This document shows positions 43,945 to 53,676 of a stretch of 64,000 nucleotides of DNA, in pieces (position 1 is the first letter of the stretch; every line of letters starts with the position of its first letter). The position numbers and the translations under genes are program-made. Origin of the DNA: Salinimicrobium nanhaiense. GTDB lineage: Bacteria > Bacteroidota > Bacteroidia > Flavobacteriales > Flavobacteriaceae. The notes under the pieces were generated by a model. The model did no database searches, had not been told where the DNA came from, and worked only from the letters and a program-made list of their open reading frames with translations. The stretch is from contig JAAVJQ010000005.1 in assembly GCA_012038135.1 (NCBI GenBank), positions 192,926-256,925 of the forward strand. Reading direction: 5' to 3'.

Positions 43945-43952
43945 CAAATGTA
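43945..43952 (-). promoter_or_regulatory. Candidate -7 promoter box of the RLAN/GCS2 operon
   Basis: The minus strand reads TACATTTG, matching TANNTTTG, 19 bases before the ATG at 43925. It overlaps a 10-base palindrome TTTGATCAAA. Confidence 0.5.
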
Positions 43953-44040
43953 TATCAAATATGGTCATCTTTTTCAGATGGAAATAAAATTCCACAGGGT
44001 CCTCTTCTCCTTTGTTTAATATAAATTACAAAATACAATA

Positions 44041-44082
44041 CAGAAAAAGAAAAGCCTTCCGGAGAAAAATTTCCCGAAAGGC
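44041..44082 (-). terminator. Intrinsic terminator of fhs
   Basis: On the minus strand GCCTTTCGG pairs with CCGGAAGGC (one mismatch, 44054-44062 with 44074-44082), followed by TTTTCTTTTT. It lies about 30 bases beyond the fhs stop. Confidence 0.75.
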
Positions 44083-44111
44083 CATTTTTTAGAAGAAAAT
44101 AAATCTTGCTC

Positions 44112-45797
44112 TTAGATTAGCCCCGAAATATTTCCTTCCAGATCAATATTTATATTTTCTGAAGCAGGATGTGCAGGTAGTCCCGGCATGCGCATCATTT
44201 CTCCTGTAATGGGGATCAAAAATCCGGCTCCGGCAGCTATCTGTATCTCTCTTACATTCAGGGTAAATCCTGATGGCCGACCCAGCAAGAGTGGATCATC
44301 TGACAGGGATTTTTGTGTTTTTGCAATACATATCGGTAAATTATCCAGTTCCAGGTCAAGGATGGTCTTAAGGTCTTTGCGGGCTTTAGGCGAGTATTCT
44401 ACTTTTTCTGCACCATAGATCTTTTTGGCAATAGTATCGATCTTTGTCATTACATCCTGATCCCATTGGTATAAAGGCTTAAACTCAGATTTATTTTCCT
44501 CAATTGCCTCGATCACTTTTGTGGCAAGATCCAGGGCACCTTCACCTCCTTTTGCCCAACCATCAGAAAGTGCAACTTTGATGTTAAGCTTATGCGCAAG
44601 ATCAAAGATCACCTGTATTTCTTCATCACTGTCACTGTAGAATTTATTTATGGCAATGACAGGGGTGATATTATAAAGCTTCGCATTTTCCAGGTGTTTC
44701 TCCAGGTTAGGAAGTCCATTTTTTAGAGCCTCTACATTAGGAATGGTCAAAGTGGTCAAAGCAGCCCCACCGTGATATTTTAGGGCCCGAATAGTTGTGG
44801 TTATCACCACCACTTTTGGAGCAAGGCCGGCACTTTGACATTTGATGTCCAGGAATTTTTCGGCTCCCAGGTCAAATCCGAATCCGGCTTCGGTAACTGT
44901 ATAATCAGAAAGACTCATCCCCATCCTGGTGGCGATCACCGAGTTGGTTCCCTGTGCAATATTGGCAAAAGGCCCCAGGTGAATGATAGCAGGATTTCCT
45001 TCAATAGTTTGCACCAGGTTTGGTTTTAATGCATCTTTTAATAAAGTAGCCATGGCTCCTTCAGCATTCAGATCCCGGGCATAAATAGGTTTTTTATCGT
45101 AGGTATACCCAATAAAGATGTTGCCTAAACGGCCTTTGAGGTCCTCCAGATTTTCGGTAAGACACATGATCGCCATGATCTCTGAAGCCGCTGTAATATC
45201 AAAGCCGCTTTCCCTGGGAATCCCTGATCCTGTTCCGCCAAGTCCAATAACAATATTTCTCAAGGCCCTGTCATTGACGTCCATCACCCGTTTAAGAGAA
45301 ATGGTACGGGGATCAAGACCAAGGTTATTTACTTTTGATTGAATGTTATTATCTACTAAAGCTGCAAGCAGGTTGTGCGCCTTTTCAATGGCCGAAAAAT
45401 CACCTGTAAAGTGCAGGTTGATATCTTCCATGGGCAGTACCTGAGAATAACCACCACCGGTAGCTCCCCCTTTGATACCAAATACAGGGCCTAAAGAAGG
45501 TTCCCTAAGAACGACTGTTGTTTTTTTGCCGAGCCTGTTCAAAGCTTCAGAAAGGCCAATAGAAACAGTAGTTTTTCCTTCTCCTGCAGGAGTTGGGGAA
45601 ATTGCTGAAACCAGGATCAAATTCCCTTGCTTTACCTTTTCCTTATCAATATTGTTTAGTGGAAGTTTAGCTTTAAACTTCCCATACATTTCTATTTCTT
45701 CGGGATCGAGGCCAAGTTTTTTGGCGATTTCTGTGATGGGAGATAATTTTACTTTTTGGGCGATGTCCAGGTCTCTGAGCGGTGCTGTTGTCATCAT
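44112..45797 (-). CDS. fhs: Formate-tetrahydrofolate ligase
   Basis: Makes 10-formyl-THF from formate, THF and ATP for one-carbon metabolism. The 561-residue protein has the P-loop TPAGEGKTTVSIGLSEAL (about residues 69-86), EPSLGPVFGIKGGATGGGYSQ (about 99-119), the motif MDVNDRALRN, and RMPGLPAHPASENI near the C-terminus. The length is typical of bacterial monofunctional FTHFS. The start has two ATG codons in tandem. A TANNTTTG box lies upstream and a hairpin downstream, so the gene is single. Confidence 0.96.
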   Translation of the reverse strand: MMTTAPLRDLDIAQKVKLSPITEIAKKLGLDPEEIEMYGKFKAKLPLNNIDKEKVKQGNLILVSAISPTPAGEGKTTVSIGLSEALNRLGKKTTVVLREPSLGPVFGIKGGATGGGYSQVLPMEDINLHFTGDFSAIEKAHNLLAALVDNNIQSKVNNLGLDPRTISLKRVMDVNDRALRNIVIGLGGTGSGIPRESGFDITAASEIMAIMCLTENLEDLKGRLGNIFIGYTYDKKPIYARDLNAEGAMATLLKDALKPNLVQTIEGNPAIIHLGPFANIAQGTNSVIATRMGMSLSDYTVTEAGFGFDLGAEKFLDIKCQSAGLAPKVVVITTTIRALKYHGGAALTTLTIPNVEALKNGLPNLEKHLENAKLYNITPVIAINKFYSDSDEEIQVIFDLAHKLNIKVALSDGWAKGGEGALDLATKVIEAIEENKSEFKPLYQWDQDVMTKIDTIAKKIYGAEKVEYSPKARKDLKTILDLELDNLPICIAKTQKSLSDDPLLLGRPSGFTLNVREIQIAAGAGFLIPITGEMMRMPGLPAHPASENINIDLEGNISGLI

Positions 45798-45822
45798 TGA
45801 TCTTCAGGCTTTAATTACAAGT

Positions 45823-45830
45823 CAAAATTA
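45823..45830 (-). promoter_or_regulatory. Candidate -7 promoter box of fhs
   Basis: The minus strand reads TAATTTTG, an exact TANNTTTG match, 25 bases before the fhs ATG. Confidence 0.5.
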
Positions 45831-45956
45831 CGATCTAAGAGTAGAGAGAAGAATGATGACGATCAGGTTTTGCTGAGATTTTACAGTAGAATCCTTACCT
45901 CCTCACCTCCCACAATACCTACCGGCAGGAGATGCTAAGAGAATTGAGAGCCTTTT

Positions 45957-47933
45957 TTATGTCACTGCTTTATAAAAGGAATCGATATGTTCCTGATCTC
46001 CGCTTACAAATACCAGGTCATTTCTAAGCAGTTTCACACTGGGAAATACAGTTTTGATCATTTCTCCTTTGCGCGAAACAGCAAGGACATTCACGCCATA
46101 ATTTTTTCTTACATCTACTTCTTCAATAGTTTTGCCCACCACGGGACCGGTTTCTGCCATTACTCGTACGCAGCTTATTTTAAAATCGGGGATCGTAGAG
46201 GAATTGAAGGTTTGAAGCCGCTTATGAGACTGGAAGACCTGATAATTATCGGCTCTCACCGAATCTATTAAACTTTCCAGTTCGTCTATGGGCACCAGGA
46301 AATTTGTGAGCACTCTGGAGAAAATTTCTATAGAAGTTTCAAATTCTTCCGGGATCACTTCATCTGCACCCAAAGCCAGCAACAATTCTATTTCTTTGAC
46401 ATACCTGGTTCTTACCACAATATGAACAGAGGGAGAAATATGTCTGATATTGGAAACTATAGATTTTGTAGCGCGTGGGTCTGAGATCGCCACTACCACC
46501 ACTCTTGCCTTCTTCACATTGAGGGATTCCAGCATATGCTCCTGCACAGCATCACCATAAATAATAGGCTCCCCTCTTGCCTTTTGCTCTCTAACGATCT
46601 GTGGGTTGAGTTCCAGGATCATATAAGGGATATCGGCATATTTTGCTGCTTTTGCAAGATTTGCCCCATTGATCCCGTATCCAATGATGAGCAGGTGATC
46701 TTCGGGTCCGTCCTCCCCATGAGCTAATTTAATTTCACGGTCTGCCTTATAATCTCCCGATCCCGGTGCAATAATTCTCAATATATAATTTGCAACCCTT
46801 CCGGAAAGAAGAAAAACAAAAGGTGTAAGCAACATGGTAAATACCGAAACCGAAAGAAAGAATTGATTCATTTGAGGAGAGAGAAGTCCGTTCTCTATTC
46901 CCACTCTCGACAAAATGAAGGCAAATTCCCCCACCTGGAATAATGCCATTCCTGTGAGAATCACTGATCTTAAAGGATAATTTAAAGCAAATGCGGTTAA
47001 AGAGACCAGACCTCCTTTTACAACAAATACTACAAATACCATTAGAAGTATGATCAAAGCATTATTTATAAAAAAATCGAGGTCCAGCAGCATTCCAATA
47101 GAGATAAAAAAGAAACTGATGAACAATTCCCTAAAAGGCAGAATGGTACTGGTGGCCTGGTGGCTATAATCGGATTCTGAAATAATAAGACCTGCGAGAA
47201 AAGCTCCGAAAGCAAGGGAAAGTCCGGCAGTTGCTGTCAAAAGCGCTACTGTAAAGCAAAGGGTGATCGTGGAAAGTAAAAAAAGTTCTTTGCTTTTGGT
47301 CTTTGCAATAAGATACAAAAGGCGGGGCACCACATATTTAGCTCCTACATAGGTAAGAGCCAGTACCAGGGCACTCTTTAGAAGAAGAAAAAGTACTTCA
47401 TTGAGAACATTTCCCGAATTTCCTGCCATTATAGGGGTAACCAGCATCATAGGAACTACGATAATGTCCTGAAAAATGAGGATTCCAAGGGCCATTCTTC
47501 CCTGTGGTGCAGTAAGTTCGTTGCGATCGTACAGGATCTTCAAAACAATGGCTGTACTTGATAAGGAAAAAAGAAATCCTGTGAACACGGCTTCCGTCCA
47601 TGAAAAGTCCAGGAAGTAGAAAATTACCGCGGTAACTATAACGCTCAGCCCCACCTGCATAAAGCCACCAAGAAAAACCGTTTTTTTCATGGAGGCGAGC
47701 TGCTTTATAGAAAGCTCCATTCCAATTACGAACATCAGCAGGATCACCCCTATCTCTGAAAGGATCTCAATCTGCTCGGGATTCTCGATGAAACTAAACC
47801 CAAAGGGACCAATAATGATCCCCGTAAGGAGAAACCCCAGCACAGAGGGAAGCCGCAGCCGCTGTAACAATAACACAACTGCTACAGAGAATACAAGCAA
47901 AATTACAATGTCCTGGAGTAATGGAAAATGCAT
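45957..47933 (-). CDS. CPA2 cation:proton antiporter with TrkA-N and TrkA-C domains
   Basis: A 658-residue KefB/KefC-like monovalent cation:H+ antiporter. About 12-13 membrane helices (1-385) include LGFLLTGIIIGPFGF, FQDIIVVPMM and FLAGLIISESDYSHQ. A cytoplasmic RCK/TrkA-N domain (about 410-530; LLIIGYGINGANLAKAA, IIYGDAV) and a TrkA-C domain (about 570-655) follow. Likely K+ or Na+ efflux coupled to protons and gated by nucleotide. It is monocistronic, and NhaA elsewhere in the window suggests a salt-exposed habitat. Confidence 0.92.
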   Translation of the reverse strand: MHFPLLQDIVILLVFSVAVVLLLQRLRLPSVLGFLLTGIIIGPFGFSFIENPEQIEILSEIGVILLMFVIGMELSIKQLASMKKTVFLGGFMQVGLSVIVTAVIFYFLDFSWTEAVFTGFLFSLSSTAIVLKILYDRNELTAPQGRMALGILIFQDIIVVPMMLVTPIMAGNSGNVLNEVLFLLLKSALVLALTYVGAKYVVPRLLYLIAKTKSKELFLLSTITLCFTVALLTATAGLSLAFGAFLAGLIISESDYSHQATSTILPFRELFISFFFISIGMLLDLDFFINNALIILLMVFVVFVVKGGLVSLTAFALNYPLRSVILTGMALFQVGEFAFILSRVGIENGLLSPQMNQFFLSVSVFTMLLTPFVFLLSGRVANYILRIIAPGSGDYKADREIKLAHGEDGPEDHLLIIGYGINGANLAKAAKYADIPYMILELNPQIVREQKARGEPIIYGDAVQEHMLESLNVKKARVVVVAISDPRATKSIVSNIRHISPSVHIVVRTRYVKEIELLLALGADEVIPEEFETSIEIFSRVLTNFLVPIDELESLIDSVRADNYQVFQSHKRLQTFNSSTIPDFKISCVRVMAETGPVVGKTIEEVDVRKNYGVNVLAVSRKGEMIKTVFPSVKLLRNDLVFVSGDQEHIDSFYKAVT

Positions 47934-48041
47934 GCTTTACAAATTCTTTTTGGCTTCCCTAATTTATTGAATTCCTCCCTAAGATGGCAACTTTACTAAA
48001 GTAGTTTGAAAAGAAATCTCAAATGCCAAAAATCAAAGTAA

Positions 48042-48590
48042 TTATCCTTTTCCCTGGAAGTCAATATCCTTTAAAACCTCCCAAACCTTTTCGTTGTGCT
48101 TAAATAGTGTGAGATCAGTTGCAGTAAAATCAGCGTCAAATTTCCTGTTCCAAAATTCCTCCCAGGCTGTTCGGAAATTTTCGCGGGTTAAATCCCGGGT
48201 GGCAAGGGTAAGATGTGGATGCAGTTTGTTTCTATTATCAATAGGTAGAAATTCGGTTAGCTCCTGAAGCAGATTTTGATGAAGTTCGGTTATCGACCTG
48301 GAATCAATAGCATTAATAAAGATTGCCCGCTGCCCAAAATGCCCAAAATCCTTTAATGTTATAAAAAATGACGCCTGTTTGTTTATTACAGTTTCCAAAG
48401 CATTTACAAAGGTCTTTTCCTCTTCATTTTTGAGCCAGGCAGGAGGAATCAGCGTGAGATGTGCTGGTAACTTAAGGGCATGGGAAGCAGAAAATCTTTC
48501 TTTGAATTCCAGCTTCAGGTTGTAAATCTTTTCGCTGATCTGCGCCGGAGGAAGGATGGCGGCAAAATAAAGAGCTTTAGAATTTGCCAT
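48042..48590 (-). CDS. 2H phosphoesterase, 2'-5' RNA ligase-like (ThpR family)
   Basis: A 182-residue 2H phosphoesterase with both HxT motifs: PAHLTLIPP (about 43-51) and HPHLTLATR (about 124-132). The N-terminal ALYFAAILPP is typical of ThpR, the RNA 2',3'-cyclic phosphodiesterase. The role is probably RNA end or cyclic-nucleotide processing. A small membrane-protein gene lies 11 bases upstream, so they are likely co-transcribed. Confidence 0.88.
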   Translation of the reverse strand: MANSKALYFAAILPPAQISEKIYNLKLEFKERFSASHALKLPAHLTLIPPAWLKNEEEKTFVNALETVINKQASFFITLKDFGHFGQRAIFINAIDSRSITELHQNLLQELTEFLPIDNRNKLHPHLTLATRDLTRENFRTAWEEFWNRKFDADFTATDLTLFKHNEKVWEVLKDIDFQGKG

Positions 48591-48601
48591 TTTTGGGAAG
48601 T

Positions 48602-49072
48602 TTACACCATTCGGGTAAGTAAGGATCTTCCGCGGACTTTTTCCCGCTTATCACATAAAGAGCCCAACATTACACCAATTAGCAAACCGCCAAGCGGGCT
48701 GTAATAGGTATAGCCGGATTCGGTATAGAAATAGAGAAACAAAAGCAGGATCAAACCGGCTGCAAGTCCTATTCGCATGCCGTACATTGCGAAATAACCT
48801 TCGGGAACCAGAGAAAAATTGATCCTGAGAAATTTCAGCAGCTTTTTCAGGTGATGTCGCAATTCCACTTCTGCCTTTTTCCCTTCCAGGTCCAGTTCCT
48901 TAAAAATAGAATTCAGCTCCTGCTCGAGCAATGACAATTGTTCCTGCGGAAGGTTCTTGTATTTTACCTCCTGCAGAATATTACTAAAGCGCTGCTTGAT
49001 CTTAACCGAACTTTTCGTGCCCGGATTACCTACAGAACGATCCAATTTTTGAATGGCTTCCTCTAATCTCAT
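48602..49072 (-). CDS. Small membrane protein of unknown function
   Basis: A 156-residue protein. The N-terminal half (about 1-85) is helical and charged, likely coiled coil (QEQLSLLEQELNSIFKELDL). Two membrane helices follow (about 97-117 and 122-140) with a short basic tail. I recognise no domain. It is 11 bases upstream of the 2'-5' RNA ligase-like gene and about 60 bases downstream of the esterase gene on the same strand. Confidence 0.75.
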   Translation of the reverse strand: MRLEEAIQKLDRSVGNPGTKSSVKIKQRFSNILQEVKYKNLPQEQLSLLEQELNSIFKELDLEGKKAEVELRHHLKKLLKFLRINFSLVPEGYFAMYGMRIGLAAGLILLLFLYFYTESGYTYYSPLGGLLIGVMLGSLCDKREKVRGRSLLTRMV

Positions 49073-49132
49073 CTCTTAAGAATTTGCCCCTACGGTTGGA
49101 CGCACTTTCGCACAAGATGTTACGCCAAAAAT

Positions 49133-50071
49133 TTATTTTTTTAAAAGAAACTTCAGAGGGATCTCAAGCCTTTGTTTCCATGAATTTTCAGAATGATCGG
49201 CTCCCTGAAATTTAAGGCTTTTCCAGTTTTCTCCTGTGTAACCGGACTTCCTCATTAGAGCGTCCACCTTGAGTTGATGTGGTTCGTAAAGAGCATCCAG
49301 GGTTTCAGTTCCATAGTCAAAGTAGAACTTATGATCCCCGGGTGCCGGGACATTATCTCTAAGATATCCCAGGAACATTTCGGGAACAGGATTATTTTCT
49401 GTGTCGGCAATTCCGGGCCAATGGGTGGAAAGTGCAGCTGCTCCTCCAAATACCTCAGGATATTCTGTTACAGCATACCAGGAAATAAGTCCGCCCATAC
49501 TGGAGCCGGCAACAAATGTGGCTTCCCGACCTTCAATGGTAGGATAGTTTTTATCGATAAAAGGTTTGAGTTCCTCAACAATAAATTTGAGGTAGACATC
49601 AGAATACACCGTGTTTGAAAAAAGGCCTTTTTTCTTCCCGTTTTCTCTTACATAGGCCTCCCCTATTTCTTCTGAAAGTTCCATAAAAGGCTTCTGCGGA
49701 AAATATTCGGCATGCCTGTTCTCCCCGGAATTCCAGATGGCTACAACAATGCTGGGAGCAATACTGTCTTCATTGATCAATCGCTGCAGGGTCTCATCCA
49801 CACCCCACTCCTGTTTATTCCAGGTTGTGCCGGCATCAAATAGCATTTGCCCGTCGTGCATGTATAAGACCCGGTATTTCCCTTCTGAAGTATATCCATC
49901 CGGCAACCAGACATCTATATTCCTCGGCGGCACATATTCCGAAGGAAATTTTGAATAGCGGTCAATACTTCCTGCCGAAAGCTGAAGGTTTGGAGATCCT
50001 GCAGTAATGGAATTCGAACTTTTACATGCTGCAACCACAGCAAGGATGAGGATCAACAAATATTTGTTCAT
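49133..50071 (-). CDS. Esterase lipoprotein, alpha/beta hydrolase (Fes/IroE-like)
   Basis: A 312-residue putative esterase with lipobox VAAC (Cys 16) and the alpha/beta hydrolase nucleophile elbow GSSMGGL (about residues 190-196). YRVLYMHDGQMLFD is the typical early motif of the esterase D/siderophore-esterase group, and the catalytic His is likely in GADHSENSW. It is followed on the genetic map by an ABC exporter (six bases upstream on this strand) and a second related esterase. The substrate is unknown; siderophore or acyl esters are possible. Confidence 0.85.
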   Translation of the reverse strand: MNKYLLILILAVVAACKSSNSITAGSPNLQLSAGSIDRYSKFPSEYVPPRNIDVWLPDGYTSEGKYRVLYMHDGQMLFDAGTTWNKQEWGVDETLQRLINEDSIAPSIVVAIWNSGENRHAEYFPQKPFMELSEEIGEAYVRENGKKKGLFSNTVYSDVYLKFIVEELKPFIDKNYPTIEGREATFVAGSSMGGLISWYAVTEYPEVFGGAAALSTHWPGIADTENNPVPEMFLGYLRDNVPAPGDHKFYFDYGTETLDALYEPHQLKVDALMRKSGYTGENWKSLKFQGADHSENSWKQRLEIPLKFLLKK

Positions 50072-50077
50072 GATAGT

Positions 50078-51910
50078 TTATTTATATCCTGCGGCCTGCA
50101 GATTAAAAAGTTCTGAATATAATTTATTGTTCTGCATGAGTTCTTTATGAGTGCCGATCTCAAGGACGCTGCCGTCTTTAAGAACCATGATCCTGTCGGC
50201 AATTCGCACGGTGCTAAAGCGGTGAGAAATGATCACAGCGGTTTTACCTTCAGTGAGTTTAATAAATCTGTCAAAAGCTTCAGTTTCTGCCCGGGCGTCA
50301 AGGGCCGAAGTAGGTTCGTCAAGGATCAAAACTTCTGCATCTTTCATATACGCCCTGGCGATAGCTATCTTTTGCCACTGCCCACCGGAAAGGTCTTTGC
50401 CTTGCTTAAAGCGTTTTCCCAATTGCTGGTCATATCCAAAGGGCAACTCGCTCACCACCTGGTCTGCAAGGCTTTTTTCTGCTGCTCCCTCTATCCTGCC
50501 CTGGTCATTGATCTCTGTGATCTCGCCCATGGCAATATTTTCTCTCAAGGTGAGCTCAAACTTTACAAAATCCTGAAAGATCACTCCAAAATATTTTTGG
50601 TATGCTGCACGGTCATATTGCTTAACAGGAATCCCATCTAACAGGATCTCCCCTTCTGTAGGTTCGTAAAACTGAAGCAGCAGTTTAATAAGCGTGGTCT
50701 TTCCCGCACCATTCTCACCCACGAATGCCAGTTTCTCCCCTGCCTTCAGGTTAAAATTGATATTTCTAACCACCCATCTTTCAGACTTCGGATATTTAAA
50801 GCCAACATTTCTGAATTCAAAACCTTTTTTGATCTCCTTCGGAAGCGGTTTAGCCCCTTCAGAATCGGGTGCATGATAGGAAAGGTCAAGGAACTCGAAG
50901 TAATCCTGAAGGTAAAGTGCCGTTTCGGTGATCATGGTGAAGCGGGTAAAGAATCCCTGAAGCTTTTGCCTAAGACGGTTAAAGGAGCCGGAAAGAAAGG
51001 TGAGATCTCCCAGGCTAAAAACCCCGGCCACAGTCCTGAAAATGATGAGCACATAGGCGGCATAATATGCCGTGGTCCCAATAACATTAAAAAAAGAGCC
51101 CCAACCCGCTCTTTGTTTTGCCAGTTGTTTGCTCTGGGTGTAATAGAGGTCAGATAAACCTTTGAACCTGTTGGCAAGATAATCTGAAAGACCAAAAAGT
51201 TTTACTTCCTTGGCAGTAACATCACTGGCCCCGGCATACCTGAGGTAATCCAGCTCCCGCCGTTCCTGGGTCCAGCTGCGGGCAAGGGAATAGCTGGTAC
51301 CACTGAATTTAACTTCATTGATCATCGTGGGAATAATTGAAACCACGAGCAGAAAGATGAGCCAGGGTTCAAAAGCCACCACTCCCGCCAGGAGGGAAAC
51401 GATCACGATAATATCCTCTGCCTGGGTGAGTACGTTGGACATTAAGCCTACCCGTCCGTTAGTTTGCTGCCTCGCCCGCTCCAGTTTATCATAAAATTCT
51501 GAATCCTCCAGCTCATCAAGATTGACTTCTGATGTCTTCCTGATGATCTTCACCGAAGTATCGATGGAATACTGATCTCCTAAAAGAGCATCGCTAAGGC
51601 TTATTCCACGGCTAAGAAGATCAGAAAGTACAGCGAGAGCGAATTCTGCTGCTACCAGAGCCCACAGCCTGTCAAGGTCTTTTACCTCGGCGGCTATTTG
51701 CAGTAACACTTCATCTATGATCAATTTACCCACCCACAGCATGAGCACGGGCAAAATCGCGTTTACGAGACGACAGAGTACATTCGTGTAAAACAGTGAG
51801 GGATTCACCTTCCTGATCTCTCTAAAGAACCTCGGAACAAATTTGAGCGAAACAAAACTCTCCCGAAATTTGAATTTGTTGGGCTCCAGGGATCTTTGAG
51901 GTCTTGGCAA
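50078..51910 (-). CDS. ABC transporter, fused permease-ATPase (exporter type)
   Basis: A 610-residue half-transporter. The N-terminal membrane domain has about six helices (residues 35-330). The C-terminal ATPase shows Walker A GENGAGKTTLIK (about 400-411), Q-loop FQDF, signature LSGGQWQK (about 513-520), Walker B VLILDEPTSALD (about 533-544) and switch His in ISHR. It belongs to the multidrug/lipid exporter type (MsbA-like); the substrate is unknown. It lies between two related esterase genes, which suggests a shared substrate or cleavage product. Confidence 0.92.
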   Translation of the reverse strand: MPRPQRSLEPNKFKFRESFVSLKFVPRFFREIRKVNPSLFYTNVLCRLVNAILPVLMLWVGKLIIDEVLLQIAAEVKDLDRLWALVAAEFALAVLSDLLSRGISLSDALLGDQYSIDTSVKIIRKTSEVNLDELEDSEFYDKLERARQQTNGRVGLMSNVLTQAEDIIVIVSLLAGVVAFEPWLIFLLVVSIIPTMINEVKFSGTSYSLARSWTQERRELDYLRYAGASDVTAKEVKLFGLSDYLANRFKGLSDLYYTQSKQLAKQRAGWGSFFNVIGTTAYYAAYVLIIFRTVAGVFSLGDLTFLSGSFNRLRQKLQGFFTRFTMITETALYLQDYFEFLDLSYHAPDSEGAKPLPKEIKKGFEFRNVGFKYPKSERWVVRNINFNLKAGEKLAFVGENGAGKTTLIKLLLQFYEPTEGEILLDGIPVKQYDRAAYQKYFGVIFQDFVKFELTLRENIAMGEITEINDQGRIEGAAEKSLADQVVSELPFGYDQQLGKRFKQGKDLSGGQWQKIAIARAYMKDAEVLILDEPTSALDARAETEAFDRFIKLTEGKTAVIISHRFSTVRIADRIMVLKDGSVLEIGTHKELMQNNKLYSELFNLQAAGYK

Positions 51911-51974
51911 AATAATTAGAGATTAGGTTAGACAGCTAAAGCAGCAGCCTCAAAAATAGTATTTTTGGGAGAGA

Positions 51975-52799
51975 TTATTTTTCCGCAGCATTTTCCGGAA
52001 AAAGCCATTTAAAGGCTTCCGGAAATTCTGAGCTCCAGAATGCTTCATTGTGCTCTCCTCCTTCTACGATCTTCACCAGGATTTTTTCTTCGGAAAGTCC
52101 CTTTTTCAGCAACAAAACATTCATCTTCTTAATATTGCCGACCAGAGTTTTATCCTCAGAAGTTCCTCCCAGGAAATAGAATCGGGCGTCCTTGTTAATC
52201 TCTGAAGCTTCAGTAAAGCCATAGATCTCTTCACTGAACCAAAAGGAAGGTGAAAACACACCTGCCATTCCGAACACTTCAGGATATTTTACAGCGGCAT
52301 ATAAGGAAACAAGTCCGCCAAGAGAGGAACCCATAACAGCCGTATTTTCAGCAGCAGTAAGGGTTCTGTAGGTGGCATCTACGTGAGGTTTAAGAGTTTC
52401 TCTAATGAAATCCACATATGCAGCTGCGTCTCCCCCGCCATATTTTTCATGGGGGAAAGGAGTGAGTTCTGCAATTCTTTTTTCATTGCCATGGTCAACT
52501 CCAACCACGATCACTTTTTGTCCTTTTTGACCCTCCAGAAATTCATCGACCTGCCATTCCCCCGAAAAAGCAGTGGCAGTATCAAAAAGATTTTGGGCAT
52601 CGTGCATGTACAGCACAGGATATTTGTCATCTGTGGTTTCATATCCAACCGGAAGATAGATCCTTATTGTCCTCACCGTATCCAGCTGCGGAGCTTCAAT
52701 GTCAAAAATCTTCACTTGTCTGGAGGCACTGCTTTGTCCAAAACTGAGGAAGGAAGTTGCTAAAAACAGCAGTAAAAAAATCACCTTTTTAAGGGGCAT
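51975..52799 (-). CDS. Exported esterase, alpha/beta hydrolase (Fes/IroE-like)
   Basis: A 274-residue secreted esterase. The signal peptide MPLKKVIFLLLFLATSFLSFGQ is cleaved near residue 22. YPVLYMHDAQNLFD and the nucleophile elbow GSSLGGL (about 153-159) closely mirror the esterase at 49133, so the two are probably paralogues. A catalytic His is likely in EGGEHNEAFW. Two bases separate it from the DUF2752 gene upstream. Confidence 0.87.
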   Translation of the reverse strand: MPLKKVIFLLLFLATSFLSFGQSSASRQVKIFDIEAPQLDTVRTIRIYLPVGYETTDDKYPVLYMHDAQNLFDTATAFSGEWQVDEFLEGQKGQKVIVVGVDHGNEKRIAELTPFPHEKYGGGDAAAYVDFIRETLKPHVDATYRTLTAAENTAVMGSSLGGLVSLYAAVKYPEVFGMAGVFSPSFWFSEEIYGFTEASEINKDARFYFLGGTSEDKTLVGNIKKMNVLLLKKGLSEEKILVKIVEGGEHNEAFWSSEFPEAFKWLFPENAAEK

Positions 52800-52801
52800 G
52801 T

Positions 52802-53182
52802 TCAGAGATTTCTAAGGATCCAGAAAGATATGATAATGAGCAGGACAATCATAATAGCATTTCTTCCAAAGAAGATCTTTCGCCATTTAAGCAAAGCCTC
52901 AGAAGGTTTTGAAAGATGATCTACAACGGTACCGGCTAAAATGTAAGGCAGAGCAATGATCAACAAAGGATTATAGCTATAGGCGGTACTAAACTGCAGG
53001 TTGAGCAGGTGATGCAACGCCCGCTGAGAGCCACAGCCGGGGCAAAGAAATCCGGTGAGCGAATGAAAAGGACAGGCGGGAAAGAAAGAGGCCTGTGCAG
53101 GATCAAAGGAGGCATAAAGTACTAACAGCAGGAGAAATCCCAGTGCTATTACTCCGGGCTTTATGAATTTAATTGTGACCAA
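52802..53182 (-). CDS. DUF2752 membrane protein
   Basis: A 126-residue protein with three membrane helices and the DUF2752 signature CPFHSLTGFLCPGCGSQRALHHLL (only part quoted by key residues: two Cys before and after the G, then R and HH). No Met occurs early, so the TTG at 53182 is the probable start, overlapping the end of the GYF gene by 14 bases. The function is unknown; the conserved CPGCG suggests metal or redox sensing. Confidence 0.75.
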   Translation of the reverse strand: MVTIKFIKPGVIALGFLLLLVLYASFDPAQASFFPACPFHSLTGFLCPGCGSQRALHHLLNLQFSTAYSYNPLLIIALPYILAGTVVDHLSKPSEALLKWRKIFFGRNAIMIVLLIIISFWILRNL

Positions 53183-53648
53183 GAGCTATTGCAAAAACCA
53201 TAAAGGCAGCGTAAATGACGATGCCTGCTACTCCTATCCAAAAACCGATTTGAGTCCATTTTGCAGCTTCTTTAGAACTTCTCACTGCACCTTCATAGTC
53301 CCCGCAGCTGTAGCGGGTCTCTACCCTGGCTGCGTTCACTATTCCTGCAATTCCAAAGGGCATACAACATAGCAGCGTCACCAGGATAGATTCTACCAAC
53401 CAGGTACGGGGAAGGATTCGATCTTCATAACCTGTGGAAAAGGTGTTGCGGTGATTTGTGGCAGATGCAACAGGAGACGGTTCTTCGCTTAAATAGCCCT
53501 GCAATTCAGTATATTCTTCAGCAGGGATCCAGGTTTCCCGGGGATGGTGCCACACCAGTGTTTTCCGCTTTAGTTTTTTAGCTCTTATTTCATCAAGAGA
53601 AAATGGCCCATGCTTCACTAGCCCGTCGGAATAGTAGTATTGTATCAT
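53169..53648 (-). CDS. GYF_2 (DUF4339) plus CD225/dispanin membrane protein
   Basis: A 159-residue protein. The N-terminal GYF_2 domain (about 1-50; YYYSDGLVKHGPFSLDEI, LVWHHPRETWIPA) is followed by a linker and a CD225-type domain (about 85-155; two membrane helices, LLCCMPFGIAGIVNAARVE, YEGAVRSSKEAAKW). This pairing is common in Bacteroidota and often sits next to DUF2752 genes, as here. Possibly a membrane stress or protein-interaction module; the role is not established. Confidence 0.88.
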   Translation of the reverse strand: MIQYYYSDGLVKHGPFSLDEIRAKKLKRKTLVWHHPRETWIPAEEYTELQGYLSEEPSPVASATNHRNTFSTGYEDRILPRTWLVESILVTLLCCMPFGIAGIVNAARVETRYSCGDYEGAVRSSKEAAKWTQIGFWIGVAGIVIYAAFMVFAIALGHN

Positions 53649-53676
53649 CAGCTCAACTAATTACCTAATTAACTAT

